From NCBI RefSeq assembly GCF_016592575.1, contig NZ_AP017470.1, positions 1,746,501 to 1,810,500 of the forward strand: DNA of 64,000 nt, written 5' to 3'. The notes beneath the pieces are model-generated. The model was not told the DNA's origin. It saw only the letters and a program-made list of their open reading frames with translations, and did not search any database. The position numbers and the translations under genes were made by a program. Position 1 is the stretch's first letter. Each line of letters begins with the position of its first letter. This document shows positions 8,158 to 17,413 of this stretch, in pieces. This DNA comes from Thermotomaculum hydrothermale. GTDB taxonomy: Bacteria; Acidobacteriota; Holophagae; Thermotomaculales; Thermotomaculaceae.

Positions 8158-9879
8158 TTATAACACAGTTTCTCTTAAAACTTCCTCAATTGAGGTGATT
8201 CCAGCTTTAATTTTTATTAATCCACTTCTCCTTAAAGTAATCATCCCCTCTTTTATTGCCTGCTCCCTTAAATCAAGAGCAGTCGCTCCGCTTAATATCA
8301 AATCTTTAATAGCATCTGTTACTTCCATAACTTCGTACAAACCTACCCTGCCCTTGTACCCAGAACCATTACAAACATCGCAACCTTTACCCTTGTATAT
8401 TTTTAAATCCTTCAATTCTTCTTCTTTAAAACCAATATCAAGCAAGGTTTTTTTGGGAACCTTTACCTCTTCTTTACAATTTTTACAAACCCTTCTAACA
8501 AGCCTCTGGGCGCATATAAGGTTAACAGAAGTTGCAACAAGGAAGGGCTCAATACCCATATTCATCAACCTGCTTATTGTTGAGGGAGCATCATTTGTGT
8601 GCAAAGTTGACAGAACAAGGTGGCCCGTTAATGCCGCTTTAATAGCAATTTCTGCAGTTTCAAAGTCCCTTATCTCACCAACAAGAATAATATTAGGGTC
8701 CTGCCTTAAAAATGACCTTAATGCAGATGCAAAAGTAAGGCCTATTTCATCCCTAACATTTACCTGATTTATTCCAGGAAGGTTAAACTCAACAGGGTCT
8801 TCAGCTGTCATAATGTTGGTTTCAGGGGTATTCAACTGGCTTATCGCAGAGTACAAAGTATTTGTTTTACCTGAACCTGTTGGCCCTGTAACAAGCACCA
8901 TACCATAAGGTTTTCTTATTGCCTCTGTAAATTTATCAAGACTTTCCTGCTCAAAACCAAGCCTGGTCATATCAAGCATTAATTTTTCAGGATCCAAAAT
9001 TCTCATAACTATTTTTTCGCCAAAAAGGGTTGGCAATACAGAGACACGAAAATCAAGTTCTTTTTTCTTCCCCTCTATTTTCATTTTTAGCTTAATTCTA
9101 CCGTCCTGAGGAAGCCTTTTTTCTGCAATATCAAGTTTTGACATAATCTTAATTCTTGAAGTAATTGCATCTTTCATACTTAAAGGTGGTTTCATTACCT
9201 CATGCAAAATACCGTCTATCCTAAATCTTACTCTGTAATACTTTTCATAAGGTTCAACATGGACATCTGATGCTCCTTTTTTTACTGCGTCCACCAGCAT
9301 CATATTTACAAATTTCACAACAGGGGCTTCCTCAACAGAAGCAACAAGGGAATCAAGATCTATTTCTTCTTCATCCTCTACAACTTCAAGGTCAGTGTCC
9401 TCACCTAAGTCTCCTTCAAGGTCTTCAACAACCTTTCTCAATTCAATCTGGGTTTCACTCCCGTAGTATTTATCAATTGCTTTTTTTATTGACAACTCAG
9501 ATGCAACAACAGGTTCAACATTTAAACCTGTTAAAAATTTAATATCATCTAACGCATAGATATTTGTGGGGTCAGCCATAGCCACAGTCAGAGTAGAACC
9601 TGTTCTTGTAATAGGTATTAGCATATATTTTCTTGCTATATCTGATGGTATTCTTTTTATAACATCCTCGCTAATCTCAAAGTGTTCAAGATTAACAGCA
9701 GGAATACCATACTGTTTGCTTAAAAAACTGGTAATCTCTTCCTCAGTAAGATAACCTAATTTAACCAGTATAGTTCCTAACCTTTCATTGTCCTTTTTTT
9801 GAATTTCTAACGCTTCTTGTAATTGTTCTTTGGTAATTAAACCGGCCTCAACAAGTAAATCACCTAACTTCTTAGCCAT
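8158..9879 (-). CDS. pilB: Type IV pilus extension ATPase PilB
   Basis: An N-terminal MshEN/T2SSE-N domain (LGDLLVEAGLITKEQLQEAL) precedes the ATPase core, which has Walker A GPTGSGKT and Walker B IILVGEIRD. The PilB-specific zinc site is CKNC...CDVC. An acidic linker near residues 155-175 separates the domains. I place the start at the ATG at 9879: the AAAGG ribosome site then has a 6-base spacer, whereas the in-frame TTG at 9885 would sit directly against it. PilB drives pilus polymerisation. Pilin, PilM-Q and PilD genes are not in the window. Confidence 0.95.
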   Translation of the reverse strand: MAKKLGDLLVEAGLITKEQLQEALEIQKKDNERLGTILVKLGYLTEEEITSFLSKQYGIPAVNLEHFEISEDVIKRIPSDIARKYMLIPITRTGSTLTVAMADPTNIYALDDIKFLTGLNVEPVVASELSIKKAIDKYYGSETQIELRKVVEDLEGDLGEDTDLEVVEDEEEIDLDSLVASVEEAPVVKFVNMMLVDAVKKGASDVHVEPYEKYYRVRFRIDGILHEVMKPPLSMKDAITSRIKIMSKLDIAEKRLPQDGRIKLKMKIEGKKKELDFRVSVLPTLFGEKIVMRILDPEKLMLDMTRLGFEQESLDKFTEAIRKPYGMVLVTGPTGSGKTNTLYSAISQLNTPETNIMTAEDPVEFNLPGINQVNVRDEIGLTFASALRSFLRQDPNIILVGEIRDFETAEIAIKAALTGHLVLSTLHTNDAPSTISRLMNMGIEPFLVATSVNLICAQRLVRRVCKNCKEEVKVPKKTLLDIGFKEEELKDLKIYKGKGCDVCNGSGYKGRVGLYEVMEVTDAIKDLILSGATALDLREQAIKEGMITLRRSGLIKIKAGITSIEEVLRETVL

Positions 9880-9909
9880 ATGCAACCTTTCATAAATGAT
9901 AGTAAAATC

Positions 9910-9938
9910 AGTTTAAAAAATCTAATATTATTTGTCAA
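9910..9938 (-). promoter_or_regulatory. Promoter of pilB-pilT-pilC
   Basis: On the minus strand a perfect TTGACA (9938-9933) is followed after 17 bases by TAAACT (9915-9910), about 30 bases before the pilB start. It implies the pilus operon is transcribed separately from the upstream glpX operon. Confidence 0.65.
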
Positions 9939-9959
9939 TATTTTTATTTGAAAAAAAAA

Positions 9960-10937
9960 TTAAAACATTACCCCCTGACCTATATCATCGTTAAGATAAA
10001 TAGTATCAACAAATCTTATTCTTCTCTGGTTAAGCCTCATAACAAGGGAGTTCACTCTTATCCCTTCACCAAAAAACCTAACACCTTTTAAAAGGTTCCC
10101 GTTTGTTACCCCGGTTGCAACAAAAATTATATTTTCTCCACTTGCAAGTTCTTCTGTTGTATAAATTTTATTCGGGTCTTTAATCCCCATTTTCTGCATT
10201 CTCTCCCATGTTGCCTCATCCTTTACAATAAGCCTCCCCTGTATTTCCCCACCAAGACACCTTAAAGCTGCGGCAGTTAAAACGCCTTCGGGAGCGCCTC
10301 CTATTCCGAATACTGCATGAACTCCGGTGCCCCTTACTGCAACAGAGATACCTGCACTTAAATCACCGTCACCTATCAAATTTATCCTGGCACCAGCTTC
10401 CCTAATTCTGGCAATAAGCTCCTCATGTCTCGGTCTGTCGAGAACAATAACAGTTAAGTCTTCAACCTTTCTATCAAGGCTATCGGCAATAATTTTCAAA
10501 TTTTCTTCAACAGAGTTATCCAGGCTTACCTTGCCTTTTGCAGATGGAGGAACAATAATTTTCTCCATATAAATATCAGGGGCATTTAGCAATCCCCCTC
10601 TCTCTGACGCAGCAATTACTGCTATTGCATTGTTTGCTCCAGTTGCACAAAGATTTGTGCCTTCAAGTGGGTCAACTGCAATGTCAATTGCAGGACCATC
10701 CCCTGTTCCCACCTTTTCTCCAATATATAACATTGGGGCCTTGTCCCTTTCTCCCTCGCCTATTACAACTTCTCCATTAATATCAACATTATCCAGTTCT
10801 TTCCTCATTGCCTCAACTGCAACTTTATCTGAGTATTTTCTATCACCCTTTCCTACAGTCCTTGCTGCGGCAATAGCCGCCATTTCAGCAACCCTTAAAA
10901 AATCCCCTGCCAACGCATCTTCAATATTCTTTGGCAT
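9960..10937 (-). CDS. glpX: Class II fructose-1,6-bisphosphatase GlpX
   Basis: This 325-residue protein has the GlpX metal and substrate motifs [16 protein letters not shown] and [13 protein letters not shown], plus [20 protein letters not shown]. It hydrolyses fructose 1,6-bisphosphate to fructose 6-phosphate in gluconeogenesis; some relatives also take sedoheptulose 1,7-bisphosphate. It ends a leftward operon, 12 bases after glutaryl-CoA dehydrogenase. An rpe gene in the same operon fits pentose/hexose phosphate supply. No terminator hairpin is visible after it. Confidence 0.95.
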   Translation of the reverse strand: MPKNIEDALAGDFLRVAEMAAIAAARTVGKGDRKYSDKVAVEAMRKELDNVDINGEVVIGEGERDKAPMLYIGEKVGTGDGPAIDIAVDPLEGTNLCATGANNAIAVIAASERGGLLNAPDIYMEKIIVPPSAKGKVSLDNSVEENLKIIADSLDRKVEDLTVIVLDRPRHEELIARIREAGARINLIGDGDLSAGISVAVRGTGVHAVFGIGGAPEGVLTAAALRCLGGEIQGRLIVKDEATWERMQKMGIKDPNKIYTTEELASGENIIFVATGVTNGNLLKGVRFFGEGIRVNSLVMRLNQRRIRFVDTIYLNDDIGQGVMF

Positions 10938-10949
10938 AATTCCCCCCTT

Positions 10950-12119
10950 TTATTTTAGAAGGCTGAAAGCCTGAAATCCTGTAATGTATTGCCCTAAAAT
11001 CAGGGTGTGAATATCCTCTGTCCCCTCATATGTTTTTACAGATTCAAGGTTAACCATATGTCTTATAACCGGATATTCAAGGGAAATTCCGTTTGCTCCA
11101 AGAATATCCCTCGCTGTTCTTGCAATATCCAGTGCCATTCTAACATTGTTCATTTTAAGCATAGAAATCATATAATGGGAGTATTTCCCACTATCTTTTA
11201 ACCTTCCAACCTGCAAGGCAAGCAATTGTGCCTTTGTAATTTCTGTGAGCATATCTGCAAGCTTTTTCTGCACAAGTTGAAACCTTGCAATAGGAACATC
11301 AAACTGAATTCTTGTCTTCGCATAATCAACCGCAGTTAGATAACAGTCAATTGCCGCACCTAATGCACCCCAGCCTATTCCATACCTTGCCTGGGTTAAA
11401 CACATTAAAGGGTACTTCAATCCTTTAGCTAAAGGCAATCTATTTCCCTCAGGTACTTCAACATCCTCAAATATTAACTCTCCTGTAACAGAAGCCCTTA
11501 AACTTAATTTATGCTTAATCTCTGGCGCAGAAAAACCAGGCATATCTTTTTCAACAATAAAGCCCTGGATACCTTCTTCAGTTTTCGCCCACACGACTGC
11601 TATATCTGCAATTGAAGCATTTGTTATCCACATCTTTGTACCGTTTAAAATCCATTTATCACCCTTTTTGACAGCATATGTTTTCATCCCCCCAGGGTTT
11701 GAACCAAAATCTGGTTCAGTTAGACCAAAACAACCTATTAAATTACCGTCTATCAATCCAGGTAGATATTTCTTTTTCTGCTCTTCTGAACCAAATTCAT
11801 AAATCGGATAAATCACAAGGGAGGATTGGACTGAAACAAAACTCCTTAATCCGCTGTCTCCCCTTTCTAATTCCTGATTTATCAACCCATAGGCAACATT
11901 TGAAAGCCCTGCACCACCATATTCACTCAAAGTGCTGCCTAAAAAACCAAGTTCTCCAAGCTGTTTTACAAGGTGAATAGGGAATTCCCCCCTCTCAAAG
12001 TAATCAGCAATTATTGGCTTAACCTCATTGCTTACAAAATCATGGACTGTATCATAAACAAGCCTTTCTTCTTCGGTTAATAAGTCTTCAATCTTTAAAA
12101 AATCGGGGTAATTTCTCAT
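10950..12119 (-). CDS. gcdH: Acyl-CoA dehydrogenase, glutaryl-CoA dehydrogenase-like
   Basis: The 389-residue sequence follows the glutaryl-CoA dehydrogenase pattern: LSEYGGAGLSNVAYGLI, SVQSSLVIYPIYEFGSEEQ, GCFGLTEPDFGSNPGGM, and a C-terminal RHMVNLESVKTYEGTEDIH with the catalytic Glu in YEGT. The family oxidises and decarboxylates glutaryl-CoA to crotonyl-CoA, passing electrons to ETF. It overlaps bamD by 4 bases (ATGA). It could belong to aromatic or lysine degradation, but no partner genes are nearby, so the exact substrate is inferred from similarity. Confidence 0.85.
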   Translation of the reverse strand: MRNYPDFLKIEDLLTEEERLVYDTVHDFVSNEVKPIIADYFERGEFPIHLVKQLGELGFLGSTLSEYGGAGLSNVAYGLINQELERGDSGLRSFVSVQSSLVIYPIYEFGSEEQKKKYLPGLIDGNLIGCFGLTEPDFGSNPGGMKTYAVKKGDKWILNGTKMWITNASIADIAVVWAKTEEGIQGFIVEKDMPGFSAPEIKHKLSLRASVTGELIFEDVEVPEGNRLPLAKGLKYPLMCLTQARYGIGWGALGAAIDCYLTAVDYAKTRIQFDVPIARFQLVQKKLADMLTEITKAQLLALQVGRLKDSGKYSHYMISMLKMNNVRMALDIARTARDILGANGISLEYPVIRHMVNLESVKTYEGTEDIHTLILGQYITGFQAFSLLK

Positions 12120-13024
12120 TTATCCTCCGCTTTTTCTTTCTTCTTTTTAGACTTTTTTTTCTTCCCTTTTGCTTTTTTAATTCTTTTTTCCAATTCTTTT
12201 TTATACTTTTCTTCAATTTTCTTCTTTCTTTCTTTTAATTCTTTTTCTGCCTTACCGCTTTCAATATAATCAAGTTGTTCCTTTACTGAATCTCTATAAA
12301 TTGTATTGGGAAATTCCTTCAACAATTTTCTAAAATACCTTGCAGCCTCGTCAAATTTCGTTTCATACATTAAACTTCTTGCAAAATAATAGTAAGCCTT
12401 TTCTTTGTCATAATACTTCGGGTCATAATTTTCAATAAGCCCCCTTAATCTATCAGCTGCCGCTTTGTATCCTTTAACCTTGTAATAAAAAACACCAACA
12501 AGGTATTCGTGCTGTGCTTTTATTTTCCAGCAATAATCAATATATTTGTCAGCCATCTGGGCATACTTTGAATCTGGGTAATTTGATTTAAGTTTTTCAA
12601 ATTCAGCCATTGCCTGATCAACATAAGTCTGGTCTCTATCAGGACCATTTATCTGAACAAAGTAACACATTGCCACCATAAATTGAGCATATGGAGTTTC
12701 CTTGTGTTTAGGGAAATAAACAATAAAAGACTGGTATTCCGGCAAAGCCTCAATAGGGCCTTTTGAAACATCAAAGAATAAAGCATCTGCATATGCCAAT
12801 TTTGCATATGGAAAATACTCAGACTGGGTAGCATTGTCTATTATTACTTCAAAATAATCCCTTGCAGAGGAATAATTTTTGTTTAATAGATACTCCATCC
12901 CATCTAAATATACTTTGGAAACTGAAATCTTTTTCGCCCTTTCAATATTGGCTTCTTTCGCCGATTTACAGGCATTAAAAAATAACAGGATAAATACTAA
13001 AAGCCCTATAATAATTTTTTTCAT
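12116..13024 (-). CDS. bamD: Outer membrane assembly lipoprotein BamD-like (TPR)
   Basis: An N-terminal lipoprotein signal (MKKIIIGLLVFILLFFNAC) is followed by tetratricopeptide-like repeats at about 40-235 with the BamD/YfiO pattern (YFEVIIDNATQSEYFPYAKLAYADALF). The C-terminal 60 residues are extremely Lys/Glu-rich (KKKIEEKYKKELEKR), longer than in E. coli BamD. BamD is the essential lipoprotein partner of BamA in beta-barrel insertion. The gene overlaps rpe upstream and gcdH downstream by 4 bases each. A generic periplasmic TPR lipoprotein is the main alternative. Confidence 0.85.
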   Translation of the reverse strand: MKKIIIGLLVFILLFFNACKSAKEANIERAKKISVSKVYLDGMEYLLNKNYSSARDYFEVIIDNATQSEYFPYAKLAYADALFFDVSKGPIEALPEYQSFIVYFPKHKETPYAQFMVAMCYFVQINGPDRDQTYVDQAMAEFEKLKSNYPDSKYAQMADKYIDYCWKIKAQHEYLVGVFYYKVKGYKAAADRLRGLIENYDPKYYDKEKAYYYFARSLMYETKFDEAARYFRKLLKEFPNTIYRDSVKEQLDYIESGKAEKELKERKKKIEEKYKKELEKRIKKAKGKKKKSKKKKEKAEDK

Positions 13025-13683
13025 ATTTTCCCCTTAACGGTTTTATTTAATTTTTTAAAATTTTCCACAATATTTCCTTTAAAAACAGAAGAACCGGCAA
13101 TAAACAAATTACAGCCTAATCTTGAAATTTCTTCAATGTTCTCTGAGTTAACCCCCCCATCAACTGCAATAAAAAAATTGTAATTCTGTGCTCTTCTAAT
13201 GTTGTTAAGTAATTTTATTTTGTTTAAAGTATAGGGAATAAAACTTTGCCCTCCAAATCCCGGGTTAACACTCATTACCAACACACTATCAACTATGGGC
13301 AAAACATGCTCTAAAAGGCTCACTGGAGTTGCAGGGTTAATGGAAATTCCTGCTTTCACTCCTTTTGATTTTATATAGTTAATTAATCTGTCAGCATGCC
13401 TTTCTGCTTCAAGGTGAAAATAAATAATGTATGGATTAGACTCTGCAAATGCATCAATATACCTCATTGGATTTTCAATCATAAGGTGAACATCTAACTT
13501 TAAATCAGGAAAATTCTTTTTAATAGAGTTACAAACAAGAGGCCCTATGGTTATGTTTGGGACAAAGTGTCCATCCATAACATCAATGTGAACAAATTCC
13601 ATCCCCTCTTTTTTTAAAGCTTTTAGTTGCTCTCCTAAATTACAAAAATCTGCTGATAAAATTGAAGGCGCTATCTCTTTCAT
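13021..13683 (-). CDS. rpe: Ribulose-phosphate 3-epimerase
   Basis: A full-length 220-residue TIM barrel starts with APSILSADF and carries the metal ligands in HIDVMDGHFVPNITIGP, LDVHLMI and AVDGGVN, plus VMSVNPGFGGQSF. It interconverts ribulose 5-phosphate and xylulose 5-phosphate in the pentose phosphate pathway. It overlaps the PASTA gene by 4 bases. In Bacillus and relatives rpe follows the PASTA-kinase gene prkC and rsgA, so a PASTA gene directly beside rpe here is notable. Confidence 0.95.
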   Translation of the reverse strand: MKEIAPSILSADFCNLGEQLKALKKEGMEFVHIDVMDGHFVPNITIGPLVCNSIKKNFPDLKLDVHLMIENPMRYIDAFAESNPYIIYFHLEAERHADRLINYIKSKGVKAGISINPATPVSLLEHVLPIVDSVLVMSVNPGFGGQSFIPYTLNKIKLLNNIRRAQNYNFFIAVDGGVNSENIEEISRLGCNLFIAGSSVFKGNIVENFKKLNKTVKGKI

Positions 13684-14408
13684 AAGTTTTCCCTCATTAC
13701 AACTTTTAAGGTTAATATTTTATCGGAAGGCAATATATACCCTGGCAGAGGATACTGCTCTTTAACAAACAGAATTCTCTCATCCCTTATTTGATTTGCA
13801 AATGTTTTAACAACATATTGGATACCAGCTTTCTTCAAAATTTTCTCCACCTGAATTAAAGGTTTATACCTTAAATCAGGAACTTTATAATACTTAGGTT
13901 TTTTACCTTTGCTAACAAGGAGCTTTACCTTGTCATTAAAGATACCGGAAACTCCGCTTTCAGGAGACTGAGCAATAACAATTCCCTCTGGTTTATCACT
14001 GTAAACACTTGCAATTTTACTTACCTTTAATCCGTGCATATTTATCTTTCTTGAAGCTTCCTCAATAGATAACCCAACAACATCTGGAACATCTCCCCTT
14101 CTTGAACCTTTACTGATAATCACCTCTATTTTCCTGCCTTTTTTAATAACTTTTCCCGGTTCAGGGATTTGGATTGCGATATCCCCCTTTTCAATATAAT
14201 CGGAAAAAACCCTTCTATTTGTATTCACCTTTAAAAACAAATTGTATTTTGCAAGCTCTTTTTTTGCATCATCAATCGATTTTCCTATAACTGAAGGGGT
14301 TTTTACTATTTCCCCTCTTACTTCACGGCGTAGAGTAAACCAGAAGCTTAAAAATGATATAAAACCGCCTATTGTAATTATTAAAAGGTAAAGCAATAGC
14401 TTTTTCAT
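13680..14408 (-). CDS. Membrane-anchored protein with three PASTA domains
   Basis: After one N-terminal membrane segment (residues 4-25) come three PASTA modules, at about 30-100, 103-170 and 172-240. Each begins with a P-x-V/L-x-G/L pattern (VKTPSVIGKSIDDAKKEL, DVPDVVGLSIEEASRKI, YKVPDLRYKPLIQVEKIL). PASTA domains in penicillin-binding proteins and Ser/Thr kinases sense peptidoglycan or lipid II. Neither a kinase nor a transpeptidase domain is attached, so this is a stand-alone extracytoplasmic PASTA protein, perhaps a cell-wall sensor or adaptor. It overlaps rpe by 4 bases. Confidence 0.85.
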   Translation of the reverse strand: MKKLLLYLLIITIGGFISFLSFWFTLRREVRGEIVKTPSVIGKSIDDAKKELAKYNLFLKVNTNRRVFSDYIEKGDIAIQIPEPGKVIKKGRKIEVIISKGSRRGDVPDVVGLSIEEASRKINMHGLKVSKIASVYSDKPEGIVIAQSPESGVSGIFNDKVKLLVSKGKKPKYYKVPDLRYKPLIQVEKILKKAGIQYVVKTFANQIRDERILFVKEQYPLPGYILPSDKILTLKVVMRENL

Positions 14409-14450
14409 TTCATTGTAAAGTATAACAAAAAAGAATATGAGAAAAAACCA

Positions 14451-15938
14451 CTATCTTTTTTCAACAAGATAAAGGTAAGCAAAGCTCTTTGAGGGGGTTA
14501 CAATTAAATTTTCAACATTTTTTAAGGTTATTATTAAATTTTCAGGATGCCATAGAAAAATGTAAGCATAATCGCTTAAAATAAAAGAATTTATTTTTTT
14601 ATAAACCTTTCTTCTCTCTTCTTTTTTTTCAAGATTCGGAATGCTTTCAACCAGTCTATCCACCTCTTCATTTTTATAAAATCCCCTGTTCCAGCCTTTT
14701 GGTGGAATCATTTTTGAATAAAAAACCATTCTATAAATATCAGGGTCTGATATACCCACCCACCTTGCCGAATACATTTGAAACTTACCCTTTGAAAGAA
14801 GGTCAAAGAATGTGCCAAAATCCATTGAAACAATATCAACTTTTATGCCTATTTTTTTTAACCTATCCTGAACATAAACTGCTTTAAGCCTTGAAAGAAA
14901 AGAGGTTGTGGAAAGAAATTCCAGGGAAAACCTGTATCCATCTTTTTTTATTTTGTATCCGGCAGAATCAAGGATTCTGTTTGCCTGTTTTATTGAAGAA
15001 ACACATTGGTTCCCCTCAAAGTGATAAAAATTAGGTGGTGCTATCATAGATGAAGCCTTAACTGCATAACCGTAAAACAGATATTTTATTGCTCTATCCC
15101 TGTCTATTGCCATACAAATTGCCTGCCTAACTTTTCTATCTGAAAGAATTTTATCTTTAAAATTAAAGGCAATGTATTCAACAGAATTACTAATCCCCCT
15201 GTAAATTCTGTAATCTCCTTTTTTGAATAGTTTTAAATTTTCGTAAGGTATGGAATCAAAGACAATATCCGCAGATTTGTTTAATATCTCAAATGTTCTT
15301 GTTGTTGAGTCTTTCACTGTTTTTAAAAGGACAAACTCTGTTTTTGGTTTTCCCTTGAAATAATTATCAAACCCTTTTAATAAAATATTTTTTCCCTTAT
15401 CCTTTTTTACAATAATATATGCACCTGTTCCAGAAACCCCGTCTTTTCTGCTAACCACTCCAAAAGCGCCGTCGCAAAGGTTTATTAAAAAAGAAGGGTC
15501 TTTCCTTTTTAAAACAAGCTCGCCTGAATAATCATCAATTTTTTTCATCTCACCTATTTCAAGAAATGGGGCAGACTTTAAAGAACCTTTTTCAATTAGA
15601 GATTTAACAGTATAAAACACATCTTCAACCTTTAACTCATCTCCGTTGTGAAAATAAATCCCCTTTCTTAATTTAAACCTGAAAACACTATTGTGCTTAA
15701 AATAGTACGACTCAACAAGGTCTGGCTTTAACTCTCCCTTTTCATCCCTGACAAAGAGGCCGTTGTAAACAAGCTGGTAGATCCTTTGAGAGGATAAATC
15801 TATTCCCATCCTCGGGTCAAAGGTTTGGGGATAACCGTCAACAAGAACAACAAGGGTATTTGGGGGAGTTTTCCCGCCGTATCTGCAGGAAATAGGGAAA
15901 AACAAAAATATTAAAAGCAAAAAAAATATCTTTTTCAT
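14451..15938 (-). CDS. ABC transporter substrate-binding lipoprotein, peptide/nickel family 5
   Basis: A lipoprotein signal ends at PISC. The family 5 (DppA/OppA) pattern follows: PQTFDPRMGIDLSSQRIYQLVYNGLF, FKLRKGIYFHNGDELKVEDV and KVRQAICMAIDRDRAI. It would bind peptides or a similar ligand in the periplasm. I prefer the ATG at 15938, which opens the signal peptide directly with MKKIF; an in-frame TTG at 15956 adds six residues. No permease or ATPase genes are nearby, so it is an orphan binding protein or works with distant genes. It heads the long operon ending in glpX. Confidence 0.85.
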   Translation of the reverse strand: MKKIFFLLLIFLFFPISCRYGGKTPPNTLVVLVDGYPQTFDPRMGIDLSSQRIYQLVYNGLFVRDEKGELKPDLVESYYFKHNSVFRFKLRKGIYFHNGDELKVEDVFYTVKSLIEKGSLKSAPFLEIGEMKKIDDYSGELVLKRKDPSFLINLCDGAFGVVSRKDGVSGTGAYIIVKKDKGKNILLKGFDNYFKGKPKTEFVLLKTVKDSTTRTFEILNKSADIVFDSIPYENLKLFKKGDYRIYRGISNSVEYIAFNFKDKILSDRKVRQAICMAIDRDRAIKYLFYGYAVKASSMIAPPNFYHFEGNQCVSSIKQANRILDSAGYKIKKDGYRFSLEFLSTTSFLSRLKAVYVQDRLKKIGIKVDIVSMDFGTFFDLLSKGKFQMYSARWVGISDPDIYRMVFYSKMIPPKGWNRGFYKNEEVDRLVESIPNLEKKEERRKVYKKINSFILSDYAYIFLWHPENLIITLKNVENLIVTPSKSFAYLYLVEKR

Positions 15939-15983
15939 ATTAAAATTATATATCAAATCATCTTTTTTTATTAGAATGAAAGT

Positions 15984-16325
15984 ATGGATATTGAAATAGG
16001 AACAGATATTGTTTCAATAAAACGAATTGAAAAATCATTTAATAAATTTGGTGATAAATTTGTTAAAAGGATTTTAACTGAAAGGGAGATTAGAGAATAC
16101 TCAAAAAGGAAAGATAGATTACAATTTATTGCATCAAGGTTTGCTGCAAAGGAAGCTGTTTATAAGGCTTACAATCTTTCCCCTTTTTCCTGGCACAGGA
16201 TTGAAATTTTAAAAAATGGTGAAATTCCCGTTATCTATATTGATGGAAAAGAGAAGGAAAACATAAAGATTTCACTATCCCACGAAAAAGAGTATGTTGT
16301 TGCCTTTTGTGTGAGAATAAAATAA
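15984..16325 (+). CDS. acpS: Holo-[acyl-carrier-protein] synthase
   Basis: This 113-residue protein has the AcpS signatures IGTDIVSIKRIEKSF (metal-binding Asp) and ASRFAAKEAVYKA (catalytic Glu/Lys), plus ISLSHEKEYVVAFC. It moves 4'-phosphopantetheine from CoA to apo-ACP for fatty acid synthesis. It is transcribed divergently from the binding-protein operon; the 45-base gap must hold both promoters. The ATG has only a weak GAAAG upstream. A terminator follows directly after the stop. Confidence 0.95.
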   Translation: MDIEIGTDIVSIKRIEKSFNKFGDKFVKRILTEREIREYSKRKDRLQFIASRFAAKEAVYKAYNLSPFSWHRIEILKNGEIPVIYIDGKEKENIKISLSHEKEYVVAFCVRIK

Positions 16326-16327
16326 AA

Positions 16328-16349
16328 AAGCCCGGAAAATTCCGGGCTT
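16328..16349. terminator. Bidirectional terminator between acpS and rplI
   Basis: A 10-bp perfect stem AAGCCCGGAA / TTCCGGGCTT with a 2-base loop starts 2 bases after the acpS stop, with A-rich sequence on the left. It can end both convergent units. Confidence 0.85.
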
Positions 16350-16370
16350 GACAATTATTTAAAAAAAGAA

Positions 16371-16814
16371 TTATTCGCTTACCACGTAAACCTTTGTTTC
16401 AACAACAACTTCTGGATGAATTTTTATTTTAACAGGGAATGTACCTAACTCTTTAATCTGCTCAGGCAATTCAATTTTTTTCTTATCTATCTCAACCTTT
16501 TCCTTAGCAAGGGCATCTGCTATATCCTGTGCAGTCACAGAGCCAAATAGTTGATTGTTTTCGCCAGCCTTTTTTGTAACAGTAATTGTAATCTTTTCAA
16601 TAATATCCTTAACCGCTTCAGCCGCTTCAATCTCTTTCTGATGCTTTAAAGCCCAGTTCTTCTTCTCAAGTTCAATCTGTTTAATATTTCCCTCTGTAAC
16701 AGGGACTGCAAGCTTTCTCGGGATAAGGTAATTTCTCGCATATCCGTCTTTCACTCTTACCACATCTCCTCTTTTGCCCAGTCCCTCTACGTTTTCTCTC
16801 AAAATAACTTCCAT
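16371..16814 (-). CDS. rplI: 50S ribosomal protein L9
   Basis: The 147 residues match full-length L9: MEVILRENVEGLGKRGD, KDGYARNYLIPRKLA, the long connecting helix at about 40-75, and a C-terminal domain with NNQLFGSVTAQDIADAL. It binds 23S rRNA near the L1 stalk. In many genomes rplI follows rpsF-ssb-rpsR; here it stands alone, with its own promoter and an AAGGAGG ribosome site 9 bases before the ATG. Confidence 0.97.
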   Translation of the reverse strand: MEVILRENVEGLGKRGDVVRVKDGYARNYLIPRKLAVPVTEGNIKQIELEKKNWALKHQKEIEAAEAVKDIIEKITITVTKKAGENNQLFGSVTAQDIADALAKEKVEIDKKKIELPEQIKELGTFPVKIKIHPEVVVETKVYVVSE

Positions 16815-16857
16815 TGTATATTTCCTCCTTAATAGTTTCTAACCATTCAAATTAAAT

Positions 16858-16886
16858 TTTATACCAGAAAAGACATAAAAGGTCAA
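16858..16886 (-). promoter_or_regulatory. Promoter of rplI
   Basis: On the minus strand TTGACC (16886-16881) and TATAAA (16863-16858) are separated by exactly 17 bases with TGG before the -10. The leader to the rplI ATG is about 40 bases. Confidence 0.75.
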
Positions 16887-16945
16887 TTGATAAAAAACAC
16901 AATGGCTAACAAATGCATATATACTCAAATATCAGGCTGTTAACA

Positions 16946-17413
16946 TTAAGATTTTGCCACTTCACAAACTTCAGGATTTAGTAAAGATTTTAAGTCATTT
17001 AGAGAGATTTCAACAATTATCCCTCTCCCACCACCGTTTATTCCAACTTTTTCAAATTGTTCAAGGGATTTTTCCATAACAACCGGTAATTTTGTTTTAG
17101 CCCCAAAGGGGCTGATCCCACCTACAAGGTAATTAGTAAGTTTTTGAGCCTCCTGAACAGTTGACATTCTCATCTTTTTTTTTCCAAGACACTTTGCTAA
17201 CTTTTTCATATCAACGCTTTTATCTCCCGGCATTAAAACAAAATAGAAGTCTTTCCCCCTAACATCACAGACGACAAGTGTTTTTATCATTCTCTCAAGC
17301 TCAATCCCTGTTTGTTCTGCTGCAAATTCTGCACCCTTAACCTTATGGTCGTATGTAAAAACCTTATGTTCAACTCTGTTTTTTTCTAAAAACTCAATTC
17401 CCCTTGTTTTCAT
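16946..17413 (-). CDS. ybaK: Cys-tRNA(Pro)/aminoacyl-tRNA deacylase, YbaK/EbsC family
   Basis: A YbaK/ProX-fold protein of 155 residues from the chosen ATG: VFTYDHKVKGAEFAAEQTG, the catalytic Lys region VLMPGDKSVDMKKLAKCLG, and TNYLVGGISPFGAKTKLPVV. It deacylates mischarged tRNA in trans. The ATG at 17413 has GGAGG with a 6-base spacer, so it is preferred to the in-frame TTG at 17437. Its start overlaps the nhaC end by 20 bases, making it the last gene of the recA operon. Confidence 0.9.
   Translation of the reverse strand: MKTRGIEFLEKNRVEHKVFTYDHKVKGAEFAAEQTGIELERMIKTLVVCDVRGKDFYFVLMPGDKSVDMKKLAKCLGKKKMRMSTVQEAQKLTNYLVGGISPFGAKTKLPVVMEKSLEQFEKVGINGGGRGIIVEISLNDLKSLLNPEVCEVAKS

Noticed and set aside
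8195-8767. 190-codon plus-strand open frame inside pilB
   Set aside because: pilB is certain on the minus strand with intact motifs. The antisense frame has no recognisable domain and no start signals.
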